Origin: Rickettsia australis str. Phillips
GTDB taxonomy: Bacteria; Pseudomonadota; Alphaproteobacteria; Rickettsiales; Rickettsiaceae
Assembly: GCF_000273745.1 (NCBI RefSeq)
Contig: NZ_AKVZ01000032.1
Span: 26,865 to 90,864 of the forward strand
Reading direction: 5' to 3'
DNA length: 64,000 nt
This document shows positions 31,854 through 42,106 of this stretch, one piece after another (the stretch's first letter is position 1; every line of letters begins with the position of its first letter). The notes beneath the pieces are model-generated. The model ran no database searches, was not told the origin of the DNA, and saw nothing but the letters and a program-made list of their open reading frames with translations. The position numbers and the translations under genes were made by a program.

Positions 31854-34800
31854 GTGTTAAAAAAATATTTACTATTTTTCTTGTTTTCATTTTTCTCATT
31901 TAATGTACAGGCATCTATTTGGGGTGATATAGCCGATTGTCTTAGCGATCCATGTAATTGCGGACAAAGCGATAGAATGGAAACTTGGAATAGAGGCAGC
32001 AAAAATGAAGTGACAAGAGGACCTTTTAAGCCAGGTACATTATGTCCTCCTTGGAATAAAAGCGACGGTCGCAATAATGATACTTGTTTATTAAAATTTG
32101 ATTACCCAGGTACATTTATCGGTTTTTTACTCAATAGATGTGCGGAAGAAGCCCCTGATAGTAGTTACTTTACTCCAAAAATTCGTATTAGAGTTCAAAG
32201 CTGTAATGCCGCAGCTTGTTGGCACCAAAACTCTACTTTAAATTGGGATGGAGAATGTGTATTATGGCCTACAGGTTACGGTCTGCCTCTAACTAGAGTC
32301 TGTGCTAGAGTTGCCGTACCGGATATGCCTCCACCTCCCGGAATAAACGCCACACCTTCCCCTGCAGATCCAGGTTATACTGATGGAGTACATCTCAATA
32401 AAGTCGGTTATACAGAAACTGATAATAAGATAATCGGTGTAGACGGAAAAATAGTTACTTTAAAATCTCCTAAACTTTGTGCTTATAGCGACCCTGGGCT
32501 TGTTAACCTTGTTTCAGATTCCGGTGTACATCTTGATCCGATGGACTGGAATCCTAATCGTCAACCTCTTCATCAAACTAACGAACTTAGCCCTATTGCA
32601 AAAGTATTAAAATTTTTAGTTGAAACGGTAAAAGGCGCAAGTTTACCAAGTTTATTAGGGCAGCTTCTTGGGATGATAGATCAAGATTCAGAATTTATAA
32701 AAGTACTTCAATCAATACTTAACGCAATAGGAGAGGTTTTTAATTTTTTCCCGAGTTTAGTAATAAAAGTTATTGAAGCACTGGGATCATTAAACGGTTC
32801 TGTAGATAGCTATTCTTTTGGTTGTGTACAATTACCTTTAGGACCTCTTCCACCACCATATTGCCCAAATTTAGATTATATTAGTATTAATGCTAATGCT
32901 CATAATATATGTAGCATAAAAAATACCCCAGAGGATATTCAGAAAGGAAAACCTGTATTTAAACAATCTTCAACTGTACCGCCTTGTGTAGTATCAAATG
33001 TTAACAACAATATTATTAATAATACCATACGTGTTAGCTTTAGCAATCTTGTTCCGCTGTGCACGAGTTCTACCTCTGATCTCAAGACTTGTGTAGAACC
33101 ACGTAATACAAATTTTCTTTCAGCAAAAATTACTCATACTAATACGGCTTTTAAAGATTTAATTAAATCGTGTAAGAATACTTCAGTAGGCACTCCATGT
33201 ATTAATACAGAAATTGCTACGCCATGTAGTGTTACGGCTAACGGTTGTAATGAGGGATTTAGAATAGTATATTCGCAGAAAATTGGAAATGTAGAAACAC
33301 CTAGCGATTATTACATAGATGATATACCGGACTGTCCAAGTTCTAGTTCAACTACCTGCCAAAAAGTATGGGGAGTTAATATAGGCGAATTTAAGGATGT
33401 AAGCGTAAAGTTTCCTAAGATACAAGGGCAAGATACAAATAGCTTACTACCTATAAAGACAGATGTCACCCTAAAAGACAATAACGGTAAAGATAGAAAA
33501 CTTTATGTCTCTATTAGTAATACCGAAGACGATAAGCAAAATCCTAATAATATTTGCTTATTTGAGTCCGGTAATTTAATAGATTGCGTACAGAGAGTAA
33601 ATCATTCTTATAGTCTAGCTACTTATGAATGTTCAAGACAATATGCCGGAATTACCTGTACTAATAACAATGCCAACGATGCTTATTATAAACCGCAATT
33701 CATTGCTTCATTGCAAGTAAGAGAAAAACAAACAGATGGGACTATTAACATTGTAGATGAAACAAGCACTCTTGTAACACCGTTAGCATACGCCGGACCT
33801 CCACCTCCCAATCCCACGGACACAGAAAGTATAGTAATGCTTGCCGGTTATAAGTATAGTTCTTCTGTTGCGTTTATACCTAAAGATCCGCCAAAAGATC
33901 CGACAAATGATAAATATATTGCTATGCCGTTTTCAGGAGAGAATGCTCTAAATCAGTTGACTATTCACGGTAAATATAAAGACGATAAAGCACCTTATGA
34001 TAGTAATGGAAAACCTGACTCAAGTGCGGTATATTTAAAATATTTAGAATATGTAAACGGTAAATATATCCAAGGTGGAACGCATGCCTGCTTGATGCCG
34101 AAAAATTTCCAACACTGTAATCCTATGCCGATTCCTACTTTACCTGATGGATCACCTATGCCCGGTTACAATAATGACTCGATAAATTGTGTACTTGCTA
34201 AACTACACAACAACAATACTATAAATTGTAAGAATTTTAAAAATACATATAGCCTTAAATATCCAAACCTTGGTTTATGCAGCAAAGATATAAATACAAG
34301 TAGCTGTACTCTAAAAGAAACAGTGGAAGGTATTACTATTTATGCTTGCAATATAAATAATATTCCAAGTAACTGCTATACTAATAATAATAACCCTAAT
34401 ACTCCAGTATGTGTTTTAAGTAGGGATTATAAAGATAGAATCGAGCCAGGACCTGACAAAGGACCAACATTAGTACCATTAGATGATCCTTTTAAATATT
34501 ATACAGTGAAATATACAGCAGTAGATGAAAACCATCCTCCAGAGCCAACATATAAAGCTGAGACTGAGGATGTACGAGATAAAACTTGGCAAGAGCTAGA
34601 TCTTTGTACTCCTATATTAGTACCTACTTGTGCTAAAATTCCTAGCACAGCTGATGCTCCTTCCGGTAGCACACACGGTAATGCAGAATGGGATGAAAGC
34701 GATATAGGAGAACTTGCAATAGGAAGATGTCCGACGAATTGGATAGTTATTGATCCTAGTAAACCTTTAGAACGCCATTGTTTATCATACTTTGATAGAA

Positions 34801-35390
34801 AAGTTGTTGAATTCGAACCTTTAGGTCCAAATGTCGGATGTAGAAAATCTACAGGATTGCCTATAAAAGTTAGTTATAACGATTTTCCATCAAGTCAATT
34901 ACCTGAGACCCCTTATAATCCGGTAACTAAAATAGGTGACTATATCTTAAACAAAAAACCGGTACAACATGGGAGCATTATGGCATTTCCAAAGGATGGG
35001 GCATTTATAAATGCAACAAATGAACCGGACAATACAATATTACATACTGTAGAATTCAAAGTAACTTTAGATGCGATAATTGACGATATTGAGTATTTTA
35101 GAGTAGAAGATTTATGGTATGATGATTGCACATTAATATATGTCAATGGCACAAAGCTACTTAGTCTTCCTACTGACGTTGATTCTCTAGATGAGAAAAG
35201 GTACTGTAACTATGGACATGACCAAGGTCAAGCATTACAAGCTAAAGTTAATAATCAACCTATTAGTGCAAGCAATCCTATTAATATCAAACCTTATTTA
35301 AAACAAGGAGAAAATATTATAAGATTCCAGCTAAGAGTTATGTTTGGTGGTGGGCTATATTTCCACATGCAATATAAAATGAAGAGATAG
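31854..35390 (+). CDS. Large cysteine-rich secreted protein of unknown function
   Basis: The 1178-aa product starts with GTG and a signal peptide ([19 protein letters not shown], cleavage expected after QASI or QA). It has more than 40 cysteines spread along its length, which suggests a disulfide-rich exported protein. Residues about 245-320 form several amphipathic helices ([19 protein letters not shown]). Proline-rich linkers ([26 protein letters not shown]) separate domains. The last 170 residues resemble a beta-sandwich ligand-binding domain ([13 protein letters not shown] ... [19 protein letters not shown]). I do not recognise a named family. Its position after rvhB4b and before TerC, an OMP and a methyltransferase suggests an envelope or T4SS-related role; this is inference. 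Confidence 0.85.
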   Translation: MLKKYLLFFLFSFFSFNVQASIWGDIADCLSDPCNCGQSDRMETWNRGSKNEVTRGPFKPGTLCPPWNKSDGRNNDTCLLKFDYPGTFIGFLLNRCAEEAPDSSYFTPKIRIRVQSCNAAACWHQNSTLNWDGECVLWPTGYGLPLTRVCARVAVPDMPPPPGINATPSPADPGYTDGVHLNKVGYTETDNKIIGVDGKIVTLKSPKLCAYSDPGLVNLVSDSGVHLDPMDWNPNRQPLHQTNELSPIAKVLKFLVETVKGASLPSLLGQLLGMIDQDSEFIKVLQSILNAIGEVFNFFPSLVIKVIEALGSLNGSVDSYSFGCVQLPLGPLPPPYCPNLDYISINANAHNICSIKNTPEDIQKGKPVFKQSSTVPPCVVSNVNNNIINNTIRVSFSNLVPLCTSSTSDLKTCVEPRNTNFLSAKITHTNTAFKDLIKSCKNTSVGTPCINTEIATPCSVTANGCNEGFRIVYSQKIGNVETPSDYYIDDIPDCPSSSSTTCQKVWGVNIGEFKDVSVKFPKIQGQDTNSLLPIKTDVTLKDNNGKDRKLYVSISNTEDDKQNPNNICLFESGNLIDCVQRVNHSYSLATYECSRQYAGITCTNNNANDAYYKPQFIASLQVREKQTDGTINIVDETSTLVTPLAYAGPPPPNPTDTESIVMLAGYKYSSSVAFIPKDPPKDPTNDKYIAMPFSGENALNQLTIHGKYKDDKAPYDSNGKPDSSAVYLKYLEYVNGKYIQGGTHACLMPKNFQHCNPMPIPTLPDGSPMPGYNNDSINCVLAKLHNNNTINCKNFKNTYSLKYPNLGLCSKDINTSSCTLKETVEGITIYACNINNIPSNCYTNNNNPNTPVCVLSRDYKDRIEPGPDKGPTLVPLDDPFKYYTVKYTAVDENHPPEPTYKAETEDVRDKTWQELDLCTPILVPTCAKIPSTADAPSGSTHGNAEWDESDIGELAIGRCPTNWIVIDPSKPLERHCLSYFDRKVVEFEPLGPNVGCRKSTGLPIKVSYNDFPSSQLPETPYNPVTKIGDYILNKKPVQHGSIMAFPKDGAFINATNEPDNTILHTVEFKVTLDAIIDDIEYFRVEDLWYDDCTLIYVNGTKLLSLPTDVDSLDEKRYCNYGHDQGQALQAKVNNQPISASNPINIKPYLKQGENIIRFQLRVMFGGGLYFHMQYKMKR

Positions 35391-35394
35391 ATAA

Positions 35395-36300
35395 ATGAGT
35401 TGGATTATTTTTTATACGGTAATCGCTACTTTACTGATTCTTGATTTGGGAATAGTACACAAAAAAAATACCGTAGTAAGCTTTAAAGAAAGCGTACTTT
35501 TTAGTCTTTTCTATTTTGTAATAGCTTGTTTATTCGGTATCTATGTTTACTATAATATAGGGGCAGACCATGCTCGTGAATATTATACTTGCTTTCTCAT
35601 TGAGAAAGCTATGTCCCTTGATAATATTTTTGTTATCTCTATTATTTTCCAATTTTTTAAAATTCCTGGGAAATATCAATATCGTGTTTTATTTTTTGGT
35701 ATAATAGGCGTAATAATATTCAGAGCCATAATGATTTATGGTAGTATTATTCTTATAAATAAATTTGCCTGGTTATTATATATTTTTGCCGTAATACTTA
35801 TTGCTACAGGTATAAAAACTTTCTATGTATCACATAAAACTTTTGATATACAAAATTCTTATATTTACATGTCAATAATAAAAAATCTAAATATTACCCC
35901 TAATCTTGAAGGAGATAAATTTGTTGTTAAACGTAATAATAAACTATATTTTACTCCCCTTTTTATATCGTTAATGCTGATAGAAGCAATAGATTTAGTC
36001 TTTGCTATAGATAGTATACCGGCAATATTTGCAATTACTAATGATGTTTATATAATTTATACTTCAAATATTTTTGCTATTTTAGGGCTTAGAGCATTAT
36101 TCTTTTGTTTAGCAGAAATTGTAGAACGTTTCGGTTATATAAAATATTCTGTGGCTTTAATTTTAATATTTATCGGCTTTAAAATATTTATTCATCATTA
36201 TATAGCAATTCCGGCATATGTTTCGCTCACTGTAACTATTACTTTATTACTGTTTGGTATAATTGCTTCCATAATTAGAAAAAATATGATTGACCATTAA
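35395..36300 (+). CDS. TerC/Alx-family integral membrane protein
   Basis: TerC-family proteins are multi-pass membrane proteins, some of which export manganese. The 301-aa product has about eight to nine membrane segments and the family motifs [12 protein letters not shown] and [23 protein letters not shown], which carry the acidic residues thought to bind metal. The ATG lies four bases after the stop of the cysteine-rich gene, so the two are one transcript. Family membership is firm; the ion or substrate is not known here. One proposal for other members is metal loading of secreted proteins, which would suit the upstream gene. Confidence 0.88.
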   Translation: MSWIIFYTVIATLLILDLGIVHKKNTVVSFKESVLFSLFYFVIACLFGIYVYYNIGADHAREYYTCFLIEKAMSLDNIFVISIIFQFFKIPGKYQYRVLFFGIIGVIIFRAIMIYGSIILINKFAWLLYIFAVILIATGIKTFYVSHKTFDIQNSYIYMSIIKNLNITPNLEGDKFVVKRNNKLYFTPLFISLMLIEAIDLVFAIDSIPAIFAITNDVYIIYTSNIFAILGLRALFFCLAEIVERFGYIKYSVALILIFIGFKIFIHHYIAIPAYVSLTVTITLLLFGIIASIIRKNMIDH

Positions 36301-36342
36301 TAAAGGAGATATATAATATTTTTTATTTTTTAAGCAATTATA

Positions 36343-37056
36343 ATGATAAAATTACTAAAATTATTTTTTATTACTATCATCATTTTTAATAACATTGCTT
36401 TTGCAAAAGAAACAAGGTTCTATATAGGAGCAGAAGGCGGAATAGTTGAACCGGTCGTTAGTAAATTCCGACATAAACACTCAAATACAGAAATAATTTT
36501 AAAAAAATCAAGTATGTATAGTGGGAAAATAGGCTATATAGTATATCCACAGATAGCTATTGAATTTTCAGCAACTTATCAACCTAAATATCGTCTGCAT
36601 TACGTATTACCTCAGCAAAATTTAAGTAATGGTCTCACTATTCATAAAACCCCAGGTAATACTACCGTATTATCAAATATATATATGCTAAATCTTATTT
36701 ATGATTTAGAAAAAATAAAAACTTTCACACCTTTTGTAATACTTGGAGGTGGAATAGCACAAGTAAAAGTTAAGCCTACCTCCTCTAGGTGGAGTGTTAT
36801 AAATGGTGATTATTTTAAAGTCAGAAGAACTCATAAAAATTGCGTTGCTTGGCAAGCAGGTCTTGGCATTTCACAAGATGTAACTTCAAATTTAAGTATT
36901 GATACAACCGCAAAATTACAAACGGCATATAGAGTAAGAATTAATTATGATACGCTTGATATGAAAACAGGACAATTTGTGCCGGCAAATCCTATCAAAA
37001 AAACTATAGCCGTTGGGGAATTTGGCGTAGGATTTACTTATAGATTGCCATTTTAA
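36343..37056 (+). CDS. Outer-membrane beta-barrel protein (OMP_b-brl type)
   Basis: The 237-aa product has a signal peptide ending AFA-KE (residues 1-22). Alternating strands follow, typical of an eight-stranded barrel: RFYIGAEGGIVEP, IGYIVYPQIAIEFSATY, FTPFVILGGGIAQVKVK and WQAGLGISQDV. The last strand, VGEFGVGFTYRLPF, ends in Phe, the usual signal for Bam insertion. The family resembles the small rickettsial surface barrels such as the Adr proteins, but I cannot equate it with one of them. It lies between TerC and the OmpB-type methyltransferase gene on the same strand. Confidence 0.82.
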   Translation: MIKLLKLFFITIIIFNNIAFAKETRFYIGAEGGIVEPVVSKFRHKHSNTEIILKKSSMYSGKIGYIVYPQIAIEFSATYQPKYRLHYVLPQQNLSNGLTIHKTPGNTTVLSNIYMLNLIYDLEKIKTFTPFVILGGGIAQVKVKPTSSRWSVINGDYFKVRRTHKNCVAWQAGLGISQDVTSNLSIDTTAKLQTAYRVRINYDTLDMKTGQFVPANPIKKTIAVGEFGVGFTYRLPF

Positions 37057-37091
37057 TAATTCTGTGAAATATTTATATGAAAGCATCGTCA

Positions 37092-37182
37092 ACGTCATTG
37101 CAAGGAAATTACCTAACAATTGACGAAGCAATCTCAGGATATTTGACAAGATTGCCACGTCGCTTCGCTCCTCGCAATGACG
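37092..37182. repeat. Family B dispersed repeat, copy B7 (inverted orientation)
   Basis: ACGTCATTGCAAGGAAATTA and TGACGAAGCAATCTCAGG at the left, GATTGCCACGTCGCTTCGCT and CCTCGCAATGACG at the right. The order of the arms is reversed relative to the other B copies. It lies 36 bases past the OMP gene. Confidence 0.85.
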
Positions 37183-37221
37183 TTATGATACATACAAAAA
37201 TCAACTATATAAGGAAAAAAT

Positions 37222-38877
37222 ATGTCCCCAAAAGCTACTAACTCTTCTTCTACCTCTAACGGTCATGATAAGACAACAAAAACTAACAAGCCTGTTCTGA
37301 ATGGTGCAGTTTCAAATCATAACACTTATGATGAAGTGCCGTATGAAAGCTACCCATATGCTCTTACAACTCCTTATCACTTAAGTACACTTGCAACTCT
37401 TTTCGGTGTAAATGCTCCTGAAGTCGAGAATGCAAAAATATTAGAGCTTGGTTGTGCAGCAGGCGGTAATTTAATACCACACGCAGTTCTTTATCCAAAA
37501 GCTCATTTTGTTGGTGTGGATTTGTCTAAGGTACAAATTGACGAAGCAAATAAAAATGTTAAAGAACTAGGATTAAAAAATATAGACTTCCATCATTGTT
37601 CAATAACCGATATTGATGATTCTTTCGGTAAGTTTGATTATATAATTTGCCATGGAGTAATTTCTTGGGTACCAAAAACCGTTAGGGATAAAATTTTTGA
37701 AGTTTGTAATAAAAACCTTACTTCAAATGGAATAGCATATATTAGCTATAATACCCTCCCTGGCTGGAATATGGTCCGTACTATCAGAGATATGATGATG
37801 TATCATTCTAGCTCATTTGCAAATGTCTGTGATAGAATAGCTCAATCTAGATTGTTACTAGAATTTGTTAAGGATAGCTTAGAAAACTCTAAAACTCCTT
37901 ATGCAGAGGTATTAAAAACCGAATCAGGGCTACTTGCTAAACAAACCGATCATTATTTACGTCATGATCATCTAGAAGAAGAAAATGCTCAATTCTACTT
38001 CCATGAATTTATGAATGAAGCAAGAAAGCATAATTTACAATATTTAGCCGATTGTAATCTTTCGACTATGTATCTCGGTAATATGCCTCCGAAAGTAGTA
38101 GAACAGTTAAAAGCGGTGAATGATATAGTTAGAACTGAACAATATATGGATTTCATTACGAATCGTCGTTTTAGAACCACTTTACTATGTCATAGTGATG
38201 TGAAAATTAATAGAAATATTAACAATGATGATATAACGAAATTTAATATGATCTTTAATATAGTGCCTGAAAAACCACTCAAAGAAGTAGACCTGAATAA
38301 TGCTTCCGAAAATTTAAAATTCTTCTTAAACGGTAATAAAGACTCTAACTTAACAACTAGTTCGCCTTATATGAAAGCTATTTTATATACTTTCAGCGAA
38401 AATCTAAATAATCCGTTAAGCTTTGAGAAAATAACAGCTGAAGCCAATAACAAGCTACATAATACTAAATTAAACGAAATCAAAGCTGAGCTTTTAAATA
38501 ATGCAATGAAGCTAGTACTACAAGGTTATATTAGTATTACAAATCAGAAACATAGAAATCACCCTGAGCTTGATAAGCCTAAAACAACAAAAATGGTCAT
38601 ACATCAAGCAACCCATACATCTTCTATGTGGGTCACAAATTTGAAACATGAACCGATCGGCGTTAATTTCTTTGAGAAGTTTGCACTTAGATATATGGAC
38701 GGTAAACATGATAAAAAAGCAATCATTGAGGCTGTACTGGGTCATGTAGAAAAAGGCGAACTAATTTTAAGTAAAGAAGGTCAAAAAGTAGAAGATAAAG
38801 AAGAAATACGCAAAGAACTAGGAAGCTTATTTACTCCGATGATTGAGAAGTTTTCTTCTAATGCTTTGTTGGTTTGA
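37222..38877 (+). CDS. Protein lysine methyltransferase, RP789/PKMT1-like
   Basis: The 551-aa product has an AdoMet-dependent methyltransferase domain in the N-terminal half, with motif I ILELGCAAGGNLIP at about residues 73-86. Then come HFVGVDLSKVQIDEANKNV, DFHHCSITDI and FDYIICHGVISWVPK. The C-terminal half is a helical regulatory or substrate region (LKFFLNGN..., FFEKFALRYMDGKHDKKAI). In R. prowazekii the homologue RP789 was shown to methylate lysines of the outer-membrane protein OmpB; the assignment here is by recognition of that protein. AAGGA lies 7 bases before the ATG. It depends on SAM, which the intact metK at 14209 could provide. Confidence 0.88.
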   Translation: MSPKATNSSSTSNGHDKTTKTNKPVLNGAVSNHNTYDEVPYESYPYALTTPYHLSTLATLFGVNAPEVENAKILELGCAAGGNLIPHAVLYPKAHFVGVDLSKVQIDEANKNVKELGLKNIDFHHCSITDIDDSFGKFDYIICHGVISWVPKTVRDKIFEVCNKNLTSNGIAYISYNTLPGWNMVRTIRDMMMYHSSSFANVCDRIAQSRLLLEFVKDSLENSKTPYAEVLKTESGLLAKQTDHYLRHDHLEEENAQFYFHEFMNEARKHNLQYLADCNLSTMYLGNMPPKVVEQLKAVNDIVRTEQYMDFITNRRFRTTLLCHSDVKINRNINNDDITKFNMIFNIVPEKPLKEVDLNNASENLKFFLNGNKDSNLTTSSPYMKAILYTFSENLNNPLSFEKITAEANNKLHNTKLNEIKAELLNNAMKLVLQGYISITNQKHRNHPELDKPKTTKMVIHQATHTSSMWVTNLKHEPIGVNFFEKFALRYMDGKHDKKAIIEAVLGHVEKGELILSKEGQKVEDKEEIRKELGSLFTPMIEKFSSNALLV

Positions 38878-38883
38878 TGTGTT

Positions 38884-38990
38884 ATGTCATTCCCGCGAAA
38901 GCGGGAATCCAGAAAAAACTATAAATACAACAAATTTTTGAAATTAAAATCTCGCTTTATGCTAGATTCCCGCATACGCAGGAATGACAT
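38884..38990. repeat. Family D dispersed repeat, copy D3
   Basis: ATGTCATTCCCGCGAAAGCG with GGAATCCAGAAAAAAC at the left, and GATTCCCGCATACGCAGG with AATGACAT at the right. It lies between the methyltransferase gene and nuoJ. Confidence 0.9.
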
Positions 38991-39032
38991 CGGTAACGAT
39001 GCAAGCGATACTCAAAAACACAAAAATAACTT

Positions 39033-39650
39033 ATGCCCATATTTTTTTATTTATTTGCAACATTAATAACTATTAGTAGCTTATGCGTTGTTTTAAGCAA
39101 AAATTCCGTATATTCGGTATTATGGTTAATTTTTACATTTATCAACGGTGCAGGACTTATGATTTTGCTTGGAGCAGAATTTTTAGCTATGATTCTTATA
39201 GTGATTTATGTTGGAGCTGTAGCAGTATTATTCTTATTTGTGATAATGATGATAGATATGCATTCTAATAAGACACTAACGCAGTTAAAAAAAAATCTAG
39301 CTTTAAGTATTTTTATAGCTTTAATTATGTTTGCTGATTTAGTAATAATTATTTTACTTGGTACTAAAAACATTAATTTTAGCTCAGATATATCATTTGC
39401 CATAACAAATAATATATCAAATACTAAAGCAATAGGTAACGTGCTTTACACTAACTTTATGCTACCGTTTCAAATGGCTGGGCTTATTTTATTTGTCGCT
39501 ATGATTGCATGTATTACGTTAACACTAAAAAAACGTGAGGGAGTAAAAAATCAAGATATTACAAAACAACTCTCCCATAATAAAGGTAATGTTGTATTGA
39601 TGACAAAGCCTACTCTAAATAAAGGTGTCGAGAATATTAAATATGAATGA
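39033..39650 (+). CDS. nuoJ: NADH-quinone oxidoreductase subunit J
   Basis: NuoJ is a membrane subunit of respiratory complex I. The 205-aa product has five membrane segments and the family region [38 protein letters not shown] (third segment with the pi-bulge region and conserved acidic residue). It overlaps nuoK by 8 bases and starts a nuoJKLM unit downstream of a family D repeat. The C-terminal 40 residues are hydrophilic and poorly conserved. Confidence 0.94.
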   Translation: MPIFFYLFATLITISSLCVVLSKNSVYSVLWLIFTFINGAGLMILLGAEFLAMILIVIYVGAVAVLFLFVIMMIDMHSNKTLTQLKKNLALSIFIALIMFADLVIIILLGTKNINFSSDISFAITNNISNTKAIGNVLYTNFMLPFQMAGLILFVAMIACITLTLKKREGVKNQDITKQLSHNKGNVVLMTKPTLNKGVENIKYE

Positions 39651-39957
39651 ATATATTTCGCTCAATCATTATTTAATCTTAAGCAGCTTAGTTTTTACTA
39701 TTGGGATGTTTGGACTATTTATGCATCGCAAAAATATTATCAATATATTAATGTCCATTGAGTTAATGCTGCTTGCAGTTAACATAAATTTTGTTGCATT
39801 TTCCGTATATATGCAAGAATTATCGGGACAAATTTTTAGTATTATAATCTTAACTGTAGCAGCTGCCGAAACCTCAATAGGGCTTGCAATATTATTAATA
39901 TATTTCCGTAATAAAGGCTCAATTGAAATCACTGACATTAATCAGATGAGGGGGTGA
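39643..39957 (+). CDS. nuoK: NADH-quinone oxidoreductase subunit K
   Basis: The 104-aa product has three membrane segments with the conserved acids: [17 protein letters not shown] (Glu in segment 2) and [19 protein letters not shown] (Glu in segment 3), both needed for proton coupling. The ATG at 39643 ([11 protein letters not shown]) fits the family; a GTG six codons upstream (39625) is less likely. It overlaps nuoJ by 8 bases and ends one base before nuoL. Confidence 0.95.
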   Translation: MNEYISLNHYLILSSLVFTIGMFGLFMHRKNIINILMSIELMLLAVNINFVAFSVYMQELSGQIFSIIILTVAAAETSIGLAILLIYFRNKGSIEITDINQMRG

Positions 39958-39958
39958 G

Positions 39959-41929
39959 ATGTATCAAAACCTTTCCATAATGATCATCATGTTACCGCTT
40001 GCATCTAGCGTAATAAACGGGTTATTCTTAAAGTTAATCGATAAAAAATTAGCTCAAATAATTGCAACCGGTTTTTTATTATTATCTGCCTTATTCTCAT
40101 TAATAATATTTTGCGATGCGGGTTTAGGCAGGAATATAATCCATATTAAGTTATTACCATGGATTGAGGTTGGAAATTTTAAAGTAATTTGGTCGATTTA
40201 TATCGATCAGCTCACTAGCATAATGTTTATAGCCGTAACATGGGTGTCAAGCGTCGTGCATATTTACTCGCTTGGCTATATGGCGGAGGATAAGGGAATT
40301 GTACGTTTCTTGTCTTTTCTTTCTTTATTCACTTTTTTTATGTTAATGCTAGTATCAGCAGATAATTTCTTACAATTATTTTTCGGCTGGGAGGGCGTCG
40401 GGATTTGCTCATATTTACTAATCGGATTTTGGTATTCAAAAGAATCAGCCAATAAAGCAGCGATTAAAGCTTTTGTTGCAAATAGAGTCGGCGATTTTGC
40501 TTTTATCTTGAGCGTAATAACGATTATTGTTTATTGTGGTTCGGCAAATTATAAAGATGTATTTTCATCTGCAGAGTTACTATCTAATACAAAAATATTT
40601 TTACATTTTTCCATTCTAGACATTATTTGCTTGTTATTATTCATCAGTTGTATGGGTAAATCTGCACAAATCGGTTTACATGTATGGCTTCCTGATGCGA
40701 TGGAAGGACCCACTCCCGTATCCGCACTTATTCACGCCGCAACCATGGTAACAGCGGGAGTATTCTTAGTAGCACGCTGCTCGCATTTGTTTGAATATAG
40801 CCCTTTAGTTCTACAATTTATTACAATAATAGGCGGCGTTACTTGTCTTTTTGCCGCAAGCATTGCTATTATGCAAAGCGATATCAAAAAGATTATTGCT
40901 TACTCTACCTGCAGTCAGCTTGGTTATATGTTTATGGCTTGCGGGGCATCTGCCTATAATAGCGGGATATTTCACTTAGTAACTCACGCATTTTTTAAAG
41001 CCTTATTATTTTTATCAGCCGGCAGTGTAATACACGCAGTTCATGAGCAAGATATTTTTAAAATTGGTGATTTAAGAAATAAAATGCCAGTAACTTACGG
41101 AAACTTCTTAATCGGTTCACTCGCATTAATAGGAATTTATCCGCTTGCAGGGTTTTACTCTAAAGATTCGATTTTAGAAGCAGTGTATAGTAGCGGCTCG
41201 TTTATGTTTATTTTTGGAATAGCAGCAACAATACTTACCGCTATTTATTCAATGAAGATTATTATGTTGGTATTTCATGGTAAAACTAAACTAGAAAAAG
41301 ATGTTTTTGAGCATACCCATGAACCGGCTAAAATAATGAATAATCCTCTTATATTACTTGTCGCTGGGAGCTTTTTTAGCGGTATGATCGGCTATTATTT
41401 ACTTTCTATGGACAAACCAAACGGCTATTTCCATGAAAGTCTATTTAATTTACATATTTATAAACTACTAATTAGCCACCCGCCTTTATATATTAAGCTA
41501 CTACCTATGGCAGTTGGTATAATTGGGATTGTTATTGGGATTTGGATATTTTCATTGTCATCCCACGAGCTTGTAGTGGGATCTAATAAAAATAAAAACA
41601 ACTGGATCGCGTGGTCAAGTCACTGGATGACACCCCTTGGATTAATTTCCAACATACTAAGAAATAAATATTACTTCGACGAGATATATAATTTCTTAAT
41701 TGTTAAGCCTACTAACTGTTTAGCCTATTTATTTTATCTTGGTGACCAAAAAATAATCGATCGTTTTGGACCGAACGGTTTTTCACGAATTGTTAATTGC
41801 TTTAGCATTCTTATCGGTAAAACACAAACGGGATATGTTTTTAATTATGCTTTGTATATAGTATTATTTATTGTTGTAACAATTAGTTATTTTGTTTGGA
41901 AAGGCTTTGAGTGTCATGCCGTGGCTTGA
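39959..41929 (+). CDS. nuoL: NADH-quinone oxidoreductase subunit L, with in-frame repeat
   Basis: NuoL is the distal antiporter-like subunit of complex I. The 656-aa product has the core motifs [50 protein letters not shown] and [27 protein letters not shown] precedes the ATG. Residues about 533-558 ([20 protein letters not shown] plus SHWMT) come from a family C repeat read in frame, between the membrane segment [11 protein letters not shown] and the segment [18 protein letters not shown]. The last residues (CHAVA and the TGA stop) coincide with the edge of another family C copy. The reading frame is open throughout. Confidence 0.96.
   Translation: MYQNLSIMIIMLPLASSVINGLFLKLIDKKLAQIIATGFLLLSALFSLIIFCDAGLGRNIIHIKLLPWIEVGNFKVIWSIYIDQLTSIMFIAVTWVSSVVHIYSLGYMAEDKGIVRFLSFLSLFTFFMLMLVSADNFLQLFFGWEGVGICSYLLIGFWYSKESANKAAIKAFVANRVGDFAFILSVITIIVYCGSANYKDVFSSAELLSNTKIFLHFSILDIICLLLFISCMGKSAQIGLHVWLPDAMEGPTPVSALIHAATMVTAGVFLVARCSHLFEYSPLVLQFITIIGGVTCLFAASIAIMQSDIKKIIAYSTCSQLGYMFMACGASAYNSGIFHLVTHAFFKALLFLSAGSVIHAVHEQDIFKIGDLRNKMPVTYGNFLIGSLALIGIYPLAGFYSKDSILEAVYSSGSFMFIFGIAATILTAIYSMKIIMLVFHGKTKLEKDVFEHTHEPAKIMNNPLILLVAGSFFSGMIGYYLLSMDKPNGYFHESLFNLHIYKLLISHPPLYIKLLPMAVGIIGIVIGIWIFSLSSHELVVGSNKNKNNWIAWSSHWMTPLGLISNILRNKYYFDEIYNFLIVKPTNCLAYLFYLGDQKIIDRFGPNGFSRIVNCFSILIGKTQTGYVFNYALYIVLFIVVTISYFVWKGFECHAVA
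41556..41632. repeat. Family C repeat C4, inside the nuoL coding sequence
   Basis: TGTCATCCCACGAGCTTGTA and GTGGGATCTAATAAAAATAA at the left, ACTGGATCGCGTGGTCAAGT and CACTGGATGACA at the right. These match intergenic family C copies apart from scattered changes, and the copy is in frame with no stop. The arms are more diverged than in most intergenic copies. Confidence 0.92.
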
Positions 41930-42037
41930 CCACGGTATCCAATACTCTTGTCACCCCGCGACTTGATCGCGGGGTCCAGTTAAAAATACTAAATTATTTT
42001 GTTTTTTTGGATACCGTGGTCAAGCCACAGTATGACA
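41912..42037. repeat. Family C dispersed repeat, copy C5 (partly duplicated)
   Basis: TGTCATGCCGTGGCTTGACC and ACGGTATCCAATACTC, then a second left arm TGTCACCCCGCGACTTGATC, and a right arm GGATACCGTGGTCAAGCCAC with AGTATGACA. Two left arms share one right arm. The first arm overlaps the last codons and stop of nuoL. Confidence 0.88.
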
Positions 42038-42106
42038 TCGAATGCGTTTTTTTCGATCCACGCAAGAATGATGTATACTACTAAAAACTTATAAAATCTT
42101 AAAAGA

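Noticed and set aside
31685..31903. ORFs on both strands before the cysteine-rich gene
   Set aside because: They are translations of family B copy B6 and run into the real signal-peptide region in the wrong frame.
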